This document shows, piece by piece, positions 43,530 through 51,905 of a DNA stretch of 64,000 nucleotides. Each line of letters starts with the position of its first letter. Positions within the stretch are counted from its first letter, which is position 1. Made by a program: the position numbers and the translations under genes. The notes under the pieces were generated by a model. The model saw only the letters and a program-made list of their open reading frames with translations. It was not told the DNA's origin and made no database searches. The DNA is from DZBG01 sp049241565 (GTDB lineage: Bacteria; Bdellovibrionota; Bacteriovoracia; Bacteriovoracales; Bacteriovoracaceae): NCBI GenBank assembly GCA_049241565.1, contig JBMLQL010000042.1, positions 62,001-126,000 of the forward strand, given 5' to 3'.

Positions 43530-43952
43530 ATGAAACATTGGCTGCTCGGTCTATCATTTATTATTTTTTCGTTTTCTGCCTTAGCAGAGGAAAAGCTAGC
43601 GCAACCTTATAGGGAGCTCTCGGTGATTCTCACAGCTGAAGGTTATTACCCTAAAAACCTTCAAGTGTTCGAAGGCGAGAAAGTGAAATTCTATCTTACA
43701 TCAACAGTAGAAGACCCTGGATGTATGATCGTTCAAGGGCACGAAGTATTCATGGCCGCCAATAAAGGAAAAGTCACTGAAGCCGAAGTGGTTTTTGAGA
43801 AAGCAGGTCATTTTTCTTTTTATTGCCCGAGCAATCGCAAGAATGATGGAAAGCTTACGGTTATCAAGAAGATTGATCCAAATGCAAAAAAACGTGGGAT
43901 TGCCAGCGAGAGATCAATGGACCCAGCTGTTTGGACTCCGAAGGAATATTAA
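43530..43952 (+). CDS. Secreted cupredoxin-like protein with altered copper ligands
   Basis: 140 residues with signal peptide MKHWLLGLSFIIFSFSALA. The mature domain matches a cupredoxin: PKNLQVFEGEKVKFYLTS, VQGHEVFMA (possible His ligand), GHFSFYCPSNRKNDGKLTV. In true cupredoxins the last loop reads CPxHxxxGM; here His is replaced by Asn and the Met is not present, so type-1 copper binding is doubtful. The stop overlaps the next start (TAATG), coupling it to a CpaF-type ATPase. Confidence 0.75.
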   Translation: MKHWLLGLSFIIFSFSALAEEKLAQPYRELSVILTAEGYYPKNLQVFEGEKVKFYLTSTVEDPGCMIVQGHEVFMAANKGKVTEAEVVFEKAGHFSFYCPSNRKNDGKLTVIKKIDPNAKKRGIASERSMDPAVWTPKEY

Positions 43953-45082
43953 TGAGTGGTGTATTTCAAGATGCCATTGCCAGTCTCTTAGCGCCGATTG
44001 CTGATCTCCTTAAAGATCCGACGGTCTCTGAGATTATGATCAATGGGCCTCATGAAATTTTTATTGAAAAGAAGGGACTTGTGTATAAAGTCCCTAATAT
44101 GTTTCCTGATGATGAAGCACTCATGGCCTCTATGAGAGCCATTGCTCAATCAGTAGGACGAGTGATTGATGCTGATAATCCTCGTCTAGATGCCAGACTT
44201 CCAGACGGATCACGTATTGCTGTTGTAATGCCTCCTATGGCCAAGGCCGGGACGACGGTGGCCATTCGTAAATTCTCGGAAGAAAAACTTACTCTTAAAG
44301 ATCTCATTAATTTTGGTTCTCTTTCTCCAGAAGGAGCAAGATTTCTTGATTGTTGTATGTACCTAGGACGAAACACTCTGGTGTCAGGTGGTACAGGTTC
44401 AGGAAAAACAACTATGCTGAACGTCTTAGGTGGACGTATGCCAAAGACTCAGCGTCTTCTCATCATCGAAGATGCAGCTGAACTTCAAATTAAAGCTGAG
44501 CATGTTGTGCGCTTTGAAACACGTAAAGGAAACCCTGAGCGAGGAATTAAAGAAGTCACGATCCGAGATTTGATGGAATCTGCACTTCGTCTTCGTCCCG
44601 ATCGAATTATCGTGGGAGAGGTTCGTGGATCAGAGGCCCTAGATCTTTTAAATGCCATGGGAACAGGTCATGACGGTTCTATGGGAACTGTCCATGCCAA
44701 CACACCGATTGATGCTTGTACACGCTTAGAAACCCTTTGTTTGATGGGTGAAAATAGAATTCCACCAGATGCTATTAGAAAGATGGTGGGATCGGCCTTG
44801 CAGCTTATTGTTCAATGTTCTCGTTATCATGATGGGGGACGTCGTACTTCTCATATTTCTGAAGTTCTTGGGGTGGATGAGCATGGCCGTTATGTGGTGC
44901 GTGACATTTTCCGCTGGATTCAAACTGGTAAAGATGACAATGGCAAATATATAGGTCAAATGACGCCAACAGGCTATGTACCGACTTTCTTTGAGGAATT
45001 TATTGCGAATAAACTTCCATTTCCAAAGACAAACTTTAAACCACCTGAGTGGGCCCTGCCTTTTCTTAAAAAAGCTGCTTAA
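43952..45082 (+). CDS. CpaF/TadA-type secretion ATPase
   Basis: 376 residues. VSEIMINGPHEIFIEKKG is the family N-terminal strand. VSGGTGSGKTTMLN is Walker A, LIIEDAAELQI the Asp box, and IIVGEVRGSEALDLLNAMGTGHDGSMGTVHANT (short forms: VGEVRGSEALDLL, TGHDGSMGTVHAN) Walker B and His box. These ATPases power Tad/Flp pilus or type II/IV-like assembly. No other tad/cpa gene is near. AAGGA at 43941 and the TAATG overlap fix the start. Confidence 0.9.
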   Translation: MSGVFQDAIASLLAPIADLLKDPTVSEIMINGPHEIFIEKKGLVYKVPNMFPDDEALMASMRAIAQSVGRVIDADNPRLDARLPDGSRIAVVMPPMAKAGTTVAIRKFSEEKLTLKDLINFGSLSPEGARFLDCCMYLGRNTLVSGGTGSGKTTMLNVLGGRMPKTQRLLIIEDAAELQIKAEHVVRFETRKGNPERGIKEVTIRDLMESALRLRPDRIIVGEVRGSEALDLLNAMGTGHDGSMGTVHANTPIDACTRLETLCLMGENRIPPDAIRKMVGSALQLIVQCSRYHDGGRRTSHISEVLGVDEHGRYVVRDIFRWIQTGKDDNGKYIGQMTPTGYVPTFFEEFIANKLPFPKTNFKPPEWALPFLKKAA

Positions 45083-45142
45083 AGTCTTGGACATTCACAC
45101 GCATGTGACTACAATTTTCTCCAATTACCTCAAGGAGATTGT

Positions 45143-46429
45143 ATGTCGACTATTAAATCAATTCACGCTCGCCAAATTTTGGATTCACGTGGAAATCCCA
45201 CAATAGAAGTAGATGTTCTGACAAATAATGGTCATCTTGGCCGTGCCTCTGTTCCATCTGGAGCTTCAACTGGATCTCGTGAGGCCCTTGAGCTTCGTGA
45301 TGGTGATAAATCAAAATTTTTAGGCAAGGGTGTTTTAAAGGCCGTTGATAATGTGAACAAAATTATCGCTCCTGCCCTTATAGGGAAAAATGTTTTTGAG
45401 CAGCGAGCTCTTGATCACATGATGCTTGAGCTTGATGGAACTGAAAATAAGGATAAACTCGGAGCGAATGCTATCCTTGGTGTTTCAATGGCCCTATGTC
45501 GTGCCGGTGCTCTTGAAAAAAACAAGCCGCTTTATAAATATCTCTCTGAGGATTTAAAAGTTCCTACTCCGACTGGAAAAATGAGACTCCCAACTCCACT
45601 TATGAATATCATCAATGGAGGAGCTCATGCTTCAAATAATCTTGATATTCAAGAGTTCATGATTGTTCCTCACATGAAAAAATCTTTCTCTGAGAATCTT
45701 CGTGCCGGTGTTGAAGTCTTCCATCATTTGAAAAAAGTTCTTCATGATAAAGGTCATTCAACAAATGTCGGTGATGAAGGAGGATTTGCTCCAAGTCTTC
45801 AAAGCCACGAAGAAGCCATCTCTTGTATTCTTGAGGCCATCAATAAGGCCGGTTATAAGGCCGGAGTTGATATTTCTCTTTCTCTAGATTGTGCTGCCTC
45901 GGAATTTTATAATGCTGATAAAAAAGTGTATGAGATGCAAGGGAAGACTTATACTGCAGAGGAGATGATTAAGTATTATGAGCATCTCACGACTCTTGCT
46001 CCGATTTATTCAATTGAAGATGGATTTGATGAATCAGATCGTGATGGCTTTATCAAATTTCAATCAGCTCTTGGAAGTAAGCTCGTCAACGTGGGAGATG
46101 ATCTTTTTGTGACGAACGCCAAAATTCTTAAGCGCGGAATTGATAATAAAGAGGCCAATGCTATTTTAGTTAAAGTGAACCAAATCGGATCTATCTCTGA
46201 GACATTTGATACATTAAAACTTGCTTATGATAATGGTTTTAAGGCCATCATTTCACATCGCTCAGGTGAAACAGCGGATGCATTTATTGCCGATTTAGCG
46301 GTGGCCAGTGGCGCAGGTCATATCAAAACTGGTTCTGCCTCAAGATCTGATCGTATTGAGAAGTACAACCAACTCCTTCGAATTGAAGAGGAATTAGGAA
46401 GCTCAGCTCTCTATGAGCCTGTAAAATAA
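45143..46429 (+). CDS. eno: Enolase
   Basis: 428 residues. RQILDSRGNPTIEVDV, ASVPSGASTGSREALELRD, NVGDEGGFAP, SIEDGFDESD (metal ligand), HRSGETAD and IKTGSASRSDR are intact. It interconverts 2-phosphoglycerate and phosphoenolpyruvate in glycolysis. Single gene with terminator. The ISHRSGETADAFIADLAVA region is full and normal. Confidence 0.97.
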   Translation: MSTIKSIHARQILDSRGNPTIEVDVLTNNGHLGRASVPSGASTGSREALELRDGDKSKFLGKGVLKAVDNVNKIIAPALIGKNVFEQRALDHMMLELDGTENKDKLGANAILGVSMALCRAGALEKNKPLYKYLSEDLKVPTPTGKMRLPTPLMNIINGGAHASNNLDIQEFMIVPHMKKSFSENLRAGVEVFHHLKKVLHDKGHSTNVGDEGGFAPSLQSHEEAISCILEAINKAGYKAGVDISLSLDCAASEFYNADKKVYEMQGKTYTAEEMIKYYEHLTTLAPIYSIEDGFDESDRDGFIKFQSALGSKLVNVGDDLFVTNAKILKRGIDNKEANAILVKVNQIGSISETFDTLKLAYDNGFKAIISHRSGETADAFIADLAVASGAGHIKTGSASRSDRIEKYNQLLRIEEELGSSALYEPVK

Positions 46430-46434
46430 CAAAG

Positions 46435-46460
46435 AAGGGGGATAAATCCCCCTTTTTTAT
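46435..46460 (+). terminator. Terminator of enolase
   Basis: AAGGGGG - ATAAAT - CCCCCTT, then T run (TTTTATTTG). Confidence 0.92.
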
Positions 46461-46521
46461 TTGTACTGAGTCCTAAACTATCTTAAAATTTAAAGTAGAT
46501 GCTCTAACCGTGGGGTCACTC

Positions 46522-47124
46522 ATGATGCTGAAATACTTTGTTGGACTCACTTTTTATCCTGATAATTCATTCGCTAAAAAGATTGAACATTTCCGTTCGC
46601 GATTTGATACAAAATTTAATTCCAATTCAACCATTCATCTTCCGATTGTTCCTCCTTTTGAGATTCCATACTCTGAAGGAAAAAAACTCTCTCTAGAGCT
46701 AGTTGAAGAGCTAGATTCATTTTATTTTGATAATCTCGATCATCATGTGCTGAAATTTGATGACCTCGATGTTCATGACTATAAGAAAAATTTGCTCCTT
46801 CATCTTAACCCTATGATTGATGCTGACCTGGCCTTTTGTCAGGAATCTCTTTTTTCAATATGCCAGTCGTACATTGTGGAAAGAGAGAAGCGCATGAAAA
46901 CTGACAAAAAAACATTTATGACTATTGGACGCTTCTCTTCAGAGACAGAACTTCATTATGGGTTAGAGCATGCTCGCAAGGAGTTTGTTCACTTTACGGG
47001 CCTGCCTTTTGAATCTATTTGTCTTTTTAGACAGAATCACGGGATCTGGTACAGAGAATCCGACTTAATTACTTTTAAAAGACCTACAGAAGAGTTTTTG
47101 CAATCTCTTGAGGCTTCAATATAA
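46522..47124 (+). CDS. Hypothetical protein with weak 2H-phosphoesterase-like features
   Basis: About 200 residues; start by ATG at 46522 or 46525 (a GTG twelve bases upstream also fits). IHLPIVPPFEI and TFMTIGRFSS are placed like the two HxT strands of 2H/RNA-ligase-like proteins, but both histidine-Thr pairs are incomplete, so the catalytic function is doubtful. The rest is charged and helical. No signal peptide. The next gene starts eight bases downstream. Confidence 0.5.
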   Translation: MMLKYFVGLTFYPDNSFAKKIEHFRSRFDTKFNSNSTIHLPIVPPFEIPYSEGKKLSLELVEELDSFYFDNLDHHVLKFDDLDVHDYKKNLLLHLNPMIDADLAFCQESLFSICQSYIVEREKRMKTDKKTFMTIGRFSSETELHYGLEHARKEFVHFTGLPFESICLFRQNHGIWYRESDLITFKRPTEEFLQSLEASI

Positions 47125-47132
47125 TTAGAGGG

Positions 47133-48320
47133 ATGAAGTATCTCATTCCATGTATTATTTTGTTTTCAGAATTCACCCACGCTCAACAGAGCTATGTCCC
47201 TTTTGCTCGTCCTCTAGAAAAGAAAGGATATCAACTTTCTTTGTCTGGAAACTATTGGCAATCATCAAAACGAATTGATCGTGATGGAAAAGAATCTGAA
47301 TTTCCTGATGGGGAGTCTTTCAATCGCTTTGATTCAGAGTTCAATGGTATTTTAGGTGTGGCCAAAAATTTTCAAATTGGTGGTGGAGCTCGCTTTCGTA
47401 TGAATCAAATGAAAGTGAGTAATGGCAGTGGACAAATTGTCGATGCTTCTTCATCAGGGCCAGAATCAGTTTTTGCCACCGGTCTTTTTGCTTTTGATCC
47501 TGTAAATCGTATTCAGTTTGCTATCGAAGGACTTTATAAATACCGTCCCTATGAAGATAAAGAAATCAATCTTACAAGTTATGATCGTGAAGATATTGTT
47601 TTAGGTGAGAGGGGGAACGAATACAGTATTGGTCTTGCTGCTTCCTATACTTCGGCCACAAAGAATTTTATTTCTCTTCGTGGTGGATTTCGTGATCCAG
47701 GTACTGAAGTTTCAAATGAAATTTATTATCAAGCTGAAGGGGCCTTAGGCTGGAAATATTTTGCCCTTGTAGCAGGTGTCGATGGAGTCTTCTCGATGAA
47801 AGATGATCCTTACACTGATGATCCTTTGAATAAGCCGGCCTATAATCGAGGAAACTCAGAAATGTATCATGGTATTAATCGTGAATATATGGCCCCTTAT
47901 GTGGGTACCAATATCGCTCTTGGAAAATTTTGGCGTGCCGAACTCAGAGGTTCGCAAGTTATTTCTGGGCGCTCAACAGATATGGGAACTCAGTTTGGAA
48001 TCAGCTTAGTTTACCGTAAAGAAACTCCACCAGAAATGCTTCTTGATGGAAAATTTAAAACTTATGATATCGAAGCAGCAGTGACTAAAGTTTCAAAACA
48101 AAAAAACTTTGTTGAAATTGATAAAGGTCTCTCAAGTGAAATTTATAAAGGGATGAGAGTAGATCTTTTTGAATTTGATTATCTTGGTGGAAATGTTCTC
48201 GTTGCACGTGGAGTTGTGATGCAAGTAAAAGTCGACTCCGCTGTGATTAAAATTTCAACTCGATTCAATCCTAAAAAGGAAATTAAGCAGGGATTAATTG
48301 CTCGAATGACGAGTAAGTAG
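47133..48320 (+). CDS. Outer-membrane-like beta-rich protein with FlgT-like C-terminal domain
   Basis: 395 residues with signal peptide MKYLIPCIILFSEFTHA. Residues 25-300 have alternating hydrophobic/aromatic strands and short turns (YQLSLSGNYWQSS, IGGGARFRM, NFISLRGGF, WRAELRGSQV) as in an outer-membrane barrel. The last 80 residues (EIYKGMRVDLFEFDYLGGN, VARGVVMQVKVDSAVIKIS) resemble FlgT-C/peptidoglycan-proximal OB-like domains. Substrate or partner unknown. Confidence 0.7.
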   Translation: MKYLIPCIILFSEFTHAQQSYVPFARPLEKKGYQLSLSGNYWQSSKRIDRDGKESEFPDGESFNRFDSEFNGILGVAKNFQIGGGARFRMNQMKVSNGSGQIVDASSSGPESVFATGLFAFDPVNRIQFAIEGLYKYRPYEDKEINLTSYDREDIVLGERGNEYSIGLAASYTSATKNFISLRGGFRDPGTEVSNEIYYQAEGALGWKYFALVAGVDGVFSMKDDPYTDDPLNKPAYNRGNSEMYHGINREYMAPYVGTNIALGKFWRAELRGSQVISGRSTDMGTQFGISLVYRKETPPEMLLDGKFKTYDIEAAVTKVSKQKNFVEIDKGLSSEIYKGMRVDLFEFDYLGGNVLVARGVVMQVKVDSAVIKISTRFNPKKEIKQGLIARMTSK

Positions 48321-48331
48321 AAGAGATGTTA

Positions 48332-48796
48332 TTATTCGAAATAAATCCACATGACTTTCCTTTTAGGAGCATAATTATCATATTCAAATCTCAATCCTAT
48401 TTCACTGATTTTGACTAAGTATTTGTCTGTTAATGAGTGCTCTTCCATGTGAATCGAGACTTTTTCTTCTACCCAATTATAATTCCTAAATCTTTTCTTT
48501 AAGGCGACATAGTTATCGAAGTCTTTATAATAGAAAAGGGTCAAATGAGAAATAAGATTTGTTTTTTTATCCACATATACATCAATTTTTTTAAACTTGT
48601 ACCTTAAGATTTTAAATTCAGAATACGGGTCTTTTTCAATCGTTTCATCTGGTGGGCCGAAAAGATTGTTCAGACGAGTTGGATTTTTTTCTTTCATGAG
48701 AGATATGATTTTTTCAAAAATATCACCGTCTTTAGATAAAGGCTTTATTTGAGAACAAGACATAATGAGTACAAGGGAAATATAGATAAATCTCAT
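48332..48796 (-). CDS. Putative lipoprotein
   Basis: 154 residues: MRFIYISLVLIMSCSQ with lipobox IMSC, then a small mixed domain (LNNLFGPPDETIEKD, YYKDFDNYVALKKRF). No family. It starts within the stop of the upstream HExxH gene (ATGA overlap) and ends the four-gene minus-strand run that begins with the toxin. Confidence 0.72.
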   Translation of the reverse strand: MRFIYISLVLIMSCSQIKPLSKDGDIFEKIISLMKEKNPTRLNNLFGPPDETIEKDPYSEFKILRYKFKKIDVYVDKKTNLISHLTLFYYKDFDNYVALKKRFRNYNWVEEKVSIHMEEHSLTDKYLVKISEIGLRFEYDNYAPKRKVMWIYFE

Positions 48797-49503
48797 TTGT
48801 GGCTCTCCTTAGATTCTATGATTTTTTCTAAAATTTGAAATGACTGAGGATTGAAACTTTGTAGAAGTAATTTGTTTGAGTAATATAGCTCAATTGAATT
48901 AGCGAAATCTTCGCTCGGAGAATTTTTTGAGTCAGGAAGGATCACATTATCAGGGGCAACAATCTTTCCCTTTTCTTGATATCTCCAACCTCTTGCAACA
49001 AAAAAAGATTTTAATACAACAGGATCCATATCCCAAACAGCAATATGAGCCATTTCGTGTGTGATGATATCTTTTTTGTTTGGCATTTTGAAAAACTTAT
49101 CGAAAATAATGAGTGTTCTTGCTGAAGGAATAACCATCGCAGGATTATTAGAATTTCCTATCTGTTCAGCGGCTCTAAGAATTTTATTAAGCTTGTATCT
49201 TTTAAGCCATATCGGTAGACTCTCAATCTGTTTAATAAGTTGATCCATCTCATCTTTAGTCCAGTCCTTGAATTTGGTCTCTAGCCCCTTGATCTTGTCT
49301 TTTGGAGAGTTTTCAAAATAATTATTTACCTTTATCTCTCTACAATGTTCAGAACGCACATGAGAAGAAACCACTACTCCGCTTTGCTTTCTATATTCTT
49401 TGATGTGACTTTCTCGAACATGTATTTCATTGGGCAAGCAAGCAAAAATAAGATCACTATAAGCTAAGGCATATAATAAAAATAATCCGACTAAAAATTT
49501 CAT
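48793..49503 (-). CDS. Secreted HExxH metallopeptidase-like protein
   Basis: 236 residues with signal-peptide-like MKFLVGLFLLYALAYSDLIFA. The zinc motif is ITHEMAHIAVWD, and a later SEDFANSIELYY may give the third Glu ligand (gluzincin type). Its ATG overlaps the antitoxin stop, and its stop overlaps the lipoprotein start, so it is translationally coupled to a toxin-antitoxin pair. Two cysteines (ACLPNE, EHCREI) may bond after export. Confidence 0.75.
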   Translation of the reverse strand: MKFLVGLFLLYALAYSDLIFACLPNEIHVRESHIKEYRKQSGVVVSSHVRSEHCREIKVNNYFENSPKDKIKGLETKFKDWTKDEMDQLIKQIESLPIWLKRYKLNKILRAAEQIGNSNNPAMVIPSARTLIIFDKFFKMPNKKDIITHEMAHIAVWDMDPVVLKSFFVARGWRYQEKGKIVAPDNVILPDSKNSPSEDFANSIELYYSNKLLLQSFNPQSFQILEKIIESKESHK

Positions 49504-49886
49504 GAAGCAATCTTATTTAAATCAATATCAGGAAAGACTTCTTTAACTTTGAGTAAAGTTTTTAGAGTGGGATTATTATCACCAGACTCCAATCTTTGGT
49601 AGGGAAGAAGTTTCATTCCAAGTTCATGGGCCATTTCTTGTTGAGTTTTTCCCTTTTGAATACGGTACTTCTTTATAACAATTGAAAGTTTTTGATAAGG
49701 AGTTAAAAAGTCGAGACAATCGAAATTTTCGCTAAAATTTTCAATAGAGTAGCCAATAATATCATCATTTTGATTAGACCTAAATTCTCCTATTTGATCG
49801 TTCATTTCAGATGGGACGAGATAGTTTTCTTTTTTATCGAAGAAAACTTCAACATAATCTAAATCTTTATCATAGTAGATGTACAT
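49500..49886 (-). CDS. Antitoxin: DUF2283-like N-terminal domain fused to XRE HTH
   Basis: 128 residues from the ATG one base after the toxin stop; AAGGAG lies inside the toxin's last codons. The N-terminal part (YIYYDKDLDYVEVFFDKKE, then DDIIGYSIENF) follows the DUF2283 pattern. The C-terminal part is an XRE-type HTH (KGKTQQEMAHELGMKLLPYQRLESGDN, about residues 84-110). It would bind the toxin and probably repress its own promoter, perhaps at the inverted repeat 50192-50223. Confidence 0.8.
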   Translation of the reverse strand: MYIYYDKDLDYVEVFFDKKENYLVPSEMNDQIGEFRSNQNDDIIGYSIENFSENFDCLDFLTPYQKLSIVIKKYRIQKGKTQQEMAHELGMKLLPYQRLESGDNNPTLKTLLKVKEVFPDIDLNKIAS

Positions 49887-49887
49887 T

Positions 49888-50187
49888 CTAAGACTCCTTC
49901 TTATATATAACCTGGCCACTTTTTATTTTAGTCGTCGTATAGGCCGTTGAGATGAAGTTACCATCTGAGCAGCACTTTAAGACAACACAAAAATATCTAG
50001 AATCTCTTTTAAGAATATAATAAAGATTTGATACTTGAATGGAAGAGCTTCTTCTGACTTCGACTGGTGCTTTTAGAGCTTCGAAAATCAAATGTTCATC
50101 GGCCTCAGGGTGGCGAGATCGAATGTGTAGCTCTTGTTCGTCGGTCAAAATGCAATCTTCATTTTGATAATTTTTGAAGACCTTCAT
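49888..50187 (-). CDS. Putative toxin, PBECR/RelE-like nuclease
   Basis: 99 residues. LTDEQELHIRSRHPEADEHLIF, SNLYYIL, YFCVVLKCC and ISTAYTTTKIKSGQVIY follow the order of the small phage-barnase/EndoU/colicin/RelE-like nuclease families (PBECR, DUF4258-related): HPE helix, Val-rich strand, TAY strand. The expected role is RNA cleavage controlled by the neighbouring antitoxin. No ribosome binding site is seen; the leader is a 13-bp inverted repeat that ends five bases before the ATG. It starts 13 bases after the DAHP synthase stop. Confidence 0.72.
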   Translation of the reverse strand: MKVFKNYQNEDCILTDEQELHIRSRHPEADEHLIFEALKAPVEVRRSSSIQVSNLYYILKRDSRYFCVVLKCCSDGNFISTAYTTTKIKSGQVIYKKES

Positions 50188-50191
50188 TGTG

Positions 50192-50223
50192 TAGACAATA
50201 CTACATGTTTGTAGTATTGTCTA
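50192..50223. promoter_or_regulatory. Perfect 13-bp inverted repeat at the toxin start (probable operator)
   Basis: TAGACAATACTAC at 50192-50204 and its exact complement at 50211-50223 with a six-base spacer. It encodes the last codons of the DAHP synthase and its stop, and ends four bases before the toxin ATG. This is the usual place for a self-regulating antitoxin operator. In RNA it would form a hairpin masking the ribosome-binding region. No T run follows, so a terminator is unlikely. Confidence 0.75.
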
Positions 50224-50947
50224 GTAGAAATTGTTCTGCTTCTTCTAATGAAATCGCTTGGGCCGCATCAGAGACTGATTTTGCAGGTTCTGGATGGCAC
50301 TCGATCATTACTCCATCAAAATCCATGGCGAGGGCAGCAGCAGCAAGAGGAAGAACAAATTCTCTTTTTTTAGTTCCATGGCTTGGATCAATAATAACTT
50401 GGTAACCTGATTGTTTCGCTACCATTGCAACGATAAAATCAAGATGAACACCTGTCGGTGAGGTGAGAGTTCTTGACCCTCTCTCACATAAAACAATCTT
50501 ATTTTTTGGCACACCAAAGCGCTGGAGATACTCAGCAGACGCCAACCATTCCTCTAAAGTATTTGCGAAGCCGCGTTTAAGAAGAACAAAATCTTGCTTC
50601 TTCAAATACTTTCCAATGACCTTAAGAAGCTCAAAATTTTGCATATTACGAGCACCGATTTGAATCACCTGAACATCATCTGCAATGGCCGCGAGCTGCT
50701 CTTCAGAGCAGACTTCGGCGACAAATTTTAATTCTTCGACAGAGTAGGTCTCACGGAGTTTGGCCAGAACTTGAAGCCCCTCAACACCTAGGCCCTGAAA
50801 GGATTCTGGACGAGTGCGAGGCTTAAAAAGTTGAGTACGGATATACGTTACATCGTGCTTACGCAAAATATTGGCGACTTGAGATATCTGCTCAAAAGAC
50901 TCAAGTGAGCAAGGACCTAGGATAAAAAGCTTATTCTTCATGGACAT
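50201..50947 (-). CDS. aroF: 3-deoxy-7-phosphoheptulonate (DAHP) synthase, short type I-beta
   Basis: 248 residues. GPCSLES, FKPRTRPESFQGLG, IQIGARNMQNFELLK, LLKRGFANTLEEW, LCERGSRT and IIDPSHGT are DAHP synthase motifs, closer to the KDO8P-synthase-like I-beta class than to E. coli AroFGH. There is no N-terminal ferredoxin-like or C-terminal chorismate mutase regulatory domain, so it may be feedback-insensitive. It catalyses the first step of aromatic synthesis. The start is at 50947 or 50941. Confidence 0.88.
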   Translation of the reverse strand: MSMKNKLFILGPCSLESFEQISQVANILRKHDVTYIRTQLFKPRTRPESFQGLGVEGLQVLAKLRETYSVEELKFVAEVCSEEQLAAIADDVQVIQIGARNMQNFELLKVIGKYLKKQDFVLLKRGFANTLEEWLASAEYLQRFGVPKNKIVLCERGSRTLTSPTGVHLDFIVAMVAKQSGYQVIIDPSHGTKKREFVLPLAAAALAMDFDGVMIECHPEPAKSVSDAAQAISLEEAEQFLLDNTTNM

Positions 50948-51042
50948 ACAGGGCCCGGCAATTTTAATCAGTTTGTAACCACCAGTAATTTGGTTAGAAT
51001 GAGATATAATGATTTATGCTTATACTGACAAGGACAAAGCTT

Positions 51043-51789
51043 ATGCTCGCAAAGACTAAGAACTTTTTACTTACTCTCGTACTCCTGAATTCGGTGGCCT
51101 GGGCCAAGCCTTTTGCCAGTAAATTCTGTGAGTTCGAATTGCCGCCAGGCTGGTCTTGCGCCTTAGAGGGGACAGACTATGTATGTCAGAGTGAGACGGC
51201 CGATAGAAAGAAAGAAGCCATTATTATTCTTGCCGCTAAAATTCGTGGAGAACAAGACTCCCTCGATGAGTACATGGCCTATTTAAAAAAGAATAAAGAA
51301 TACTCACTTCCAGGTGGGAAATCTCAAGTCTCAGAGCCTAAATTCACAAAAATGACTGACATTAATAATCACCGCTGGGTAGATTCACTTCACCTTGCCT
51401 CTGAGGTTCCTGGTTTCTACACTCGTTATATGGCCACAGTAAAAGAAGATCTGGGTCTCGCAGTGACATTCTCAGTCAGCAAAGACCTTTATTCTCAGTA
51501 CCAGCCAGTTATCGATAAAATGATGTCTACTCTTCGTGTTTTCCGTCAGAAGAAGCAAGATCTTGCTGATCTTCGTGGTAGCGGAACTGATGCTAATTTT
51601 AATGATGCTACTTTTGCTCCATCAGGAGCAATGGGAGATATGCAGGTTAATAAAACAAAGAAGCGTGTTGACGGAGATTCATCTGGTGATCAGCTTGGTC
51701 TTCTACTTCTTGTTGTTGGGGCCATTGTGGTGTTCATCATTCTTAAAAAGAAGAAGGGTGGAGCTGCTAAGAAGAAAAAGAAGCAATAA
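51043..51789 (+). CDS. Exported protein with C-terminal membrane helix and Lys-rich tail
   Basis: 248 residues: signal peptide MLAKTKNFLLTLVLLNSVAWA, a soluble domain with CEFELPPGWSCALEG and an SRPBCC/DcrB-like beta pattern (LAVTFSVSKDLYSQY), then a linker and a C-terminal membrane segment LGLLLLVVGAIVVFIILKKKK with a Lys-rich cytoplasmic tail. It therefore spans the inner membrane with its domain in the periplasm. Function unknown. AAGGAC precedes the ATG. Confidence 0.75.
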   Translation: MLAKTKNFLLTLVLLNSVAWAKPFASKFCEFELPPGWSCALEGTDYVCQSETADRKKEAIIILAAKIRGEQDSLDEYMAYLKKNKEYSLPGGKSQVSEPKFTKMTDINNHRWVDSLHLASEVPGFYTRYMATVKEDLGLAVTFSVSKDLYSQYQPVIDKMMSTLRVFRQKKQDLADLRGSGTDANFNDATFAPSGAMGDMQVNKTKKRVDGDSSGDQLGLLLLVVGAIVVFIILKKKKGGAAKKKKKQ

Positions 51790-51854
51790 TTCTTGGCAGT
51801 GGGGTTTCTCGGGCCTTTTAGATATTTCAGTAAGTTAACAGTTTAAACCCATAT

Positions 51855-51894
51855 AAGGCCCTACTTGGTAACACCAGTAGGGCCTTTTCTTTTA
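51855..51894 (+). terminator. Terminator
   Basis: AAGGCCCTAC at 51855-51864 pairs with GTAGGGCCTT at 51877-51886, then TTTTCTTTT. It ends the upstream unit just before the 566-residue protein. Confidence 0.88.
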
Positions 51895-51905
51895 AAATGG
51901 ATATT

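Noticed and set aside
46522..47124. Functional 2H phosphoesterase
   Set aside because: Both HxT motifs are incomplete, so only a weak resemblance is claimed.
50192..50223. Rho-independent terminator of the DAHP synthase gene
   Set aside because: The stem is AT-rich and has no T run on either side; the location at the toxin start fits an operator better.
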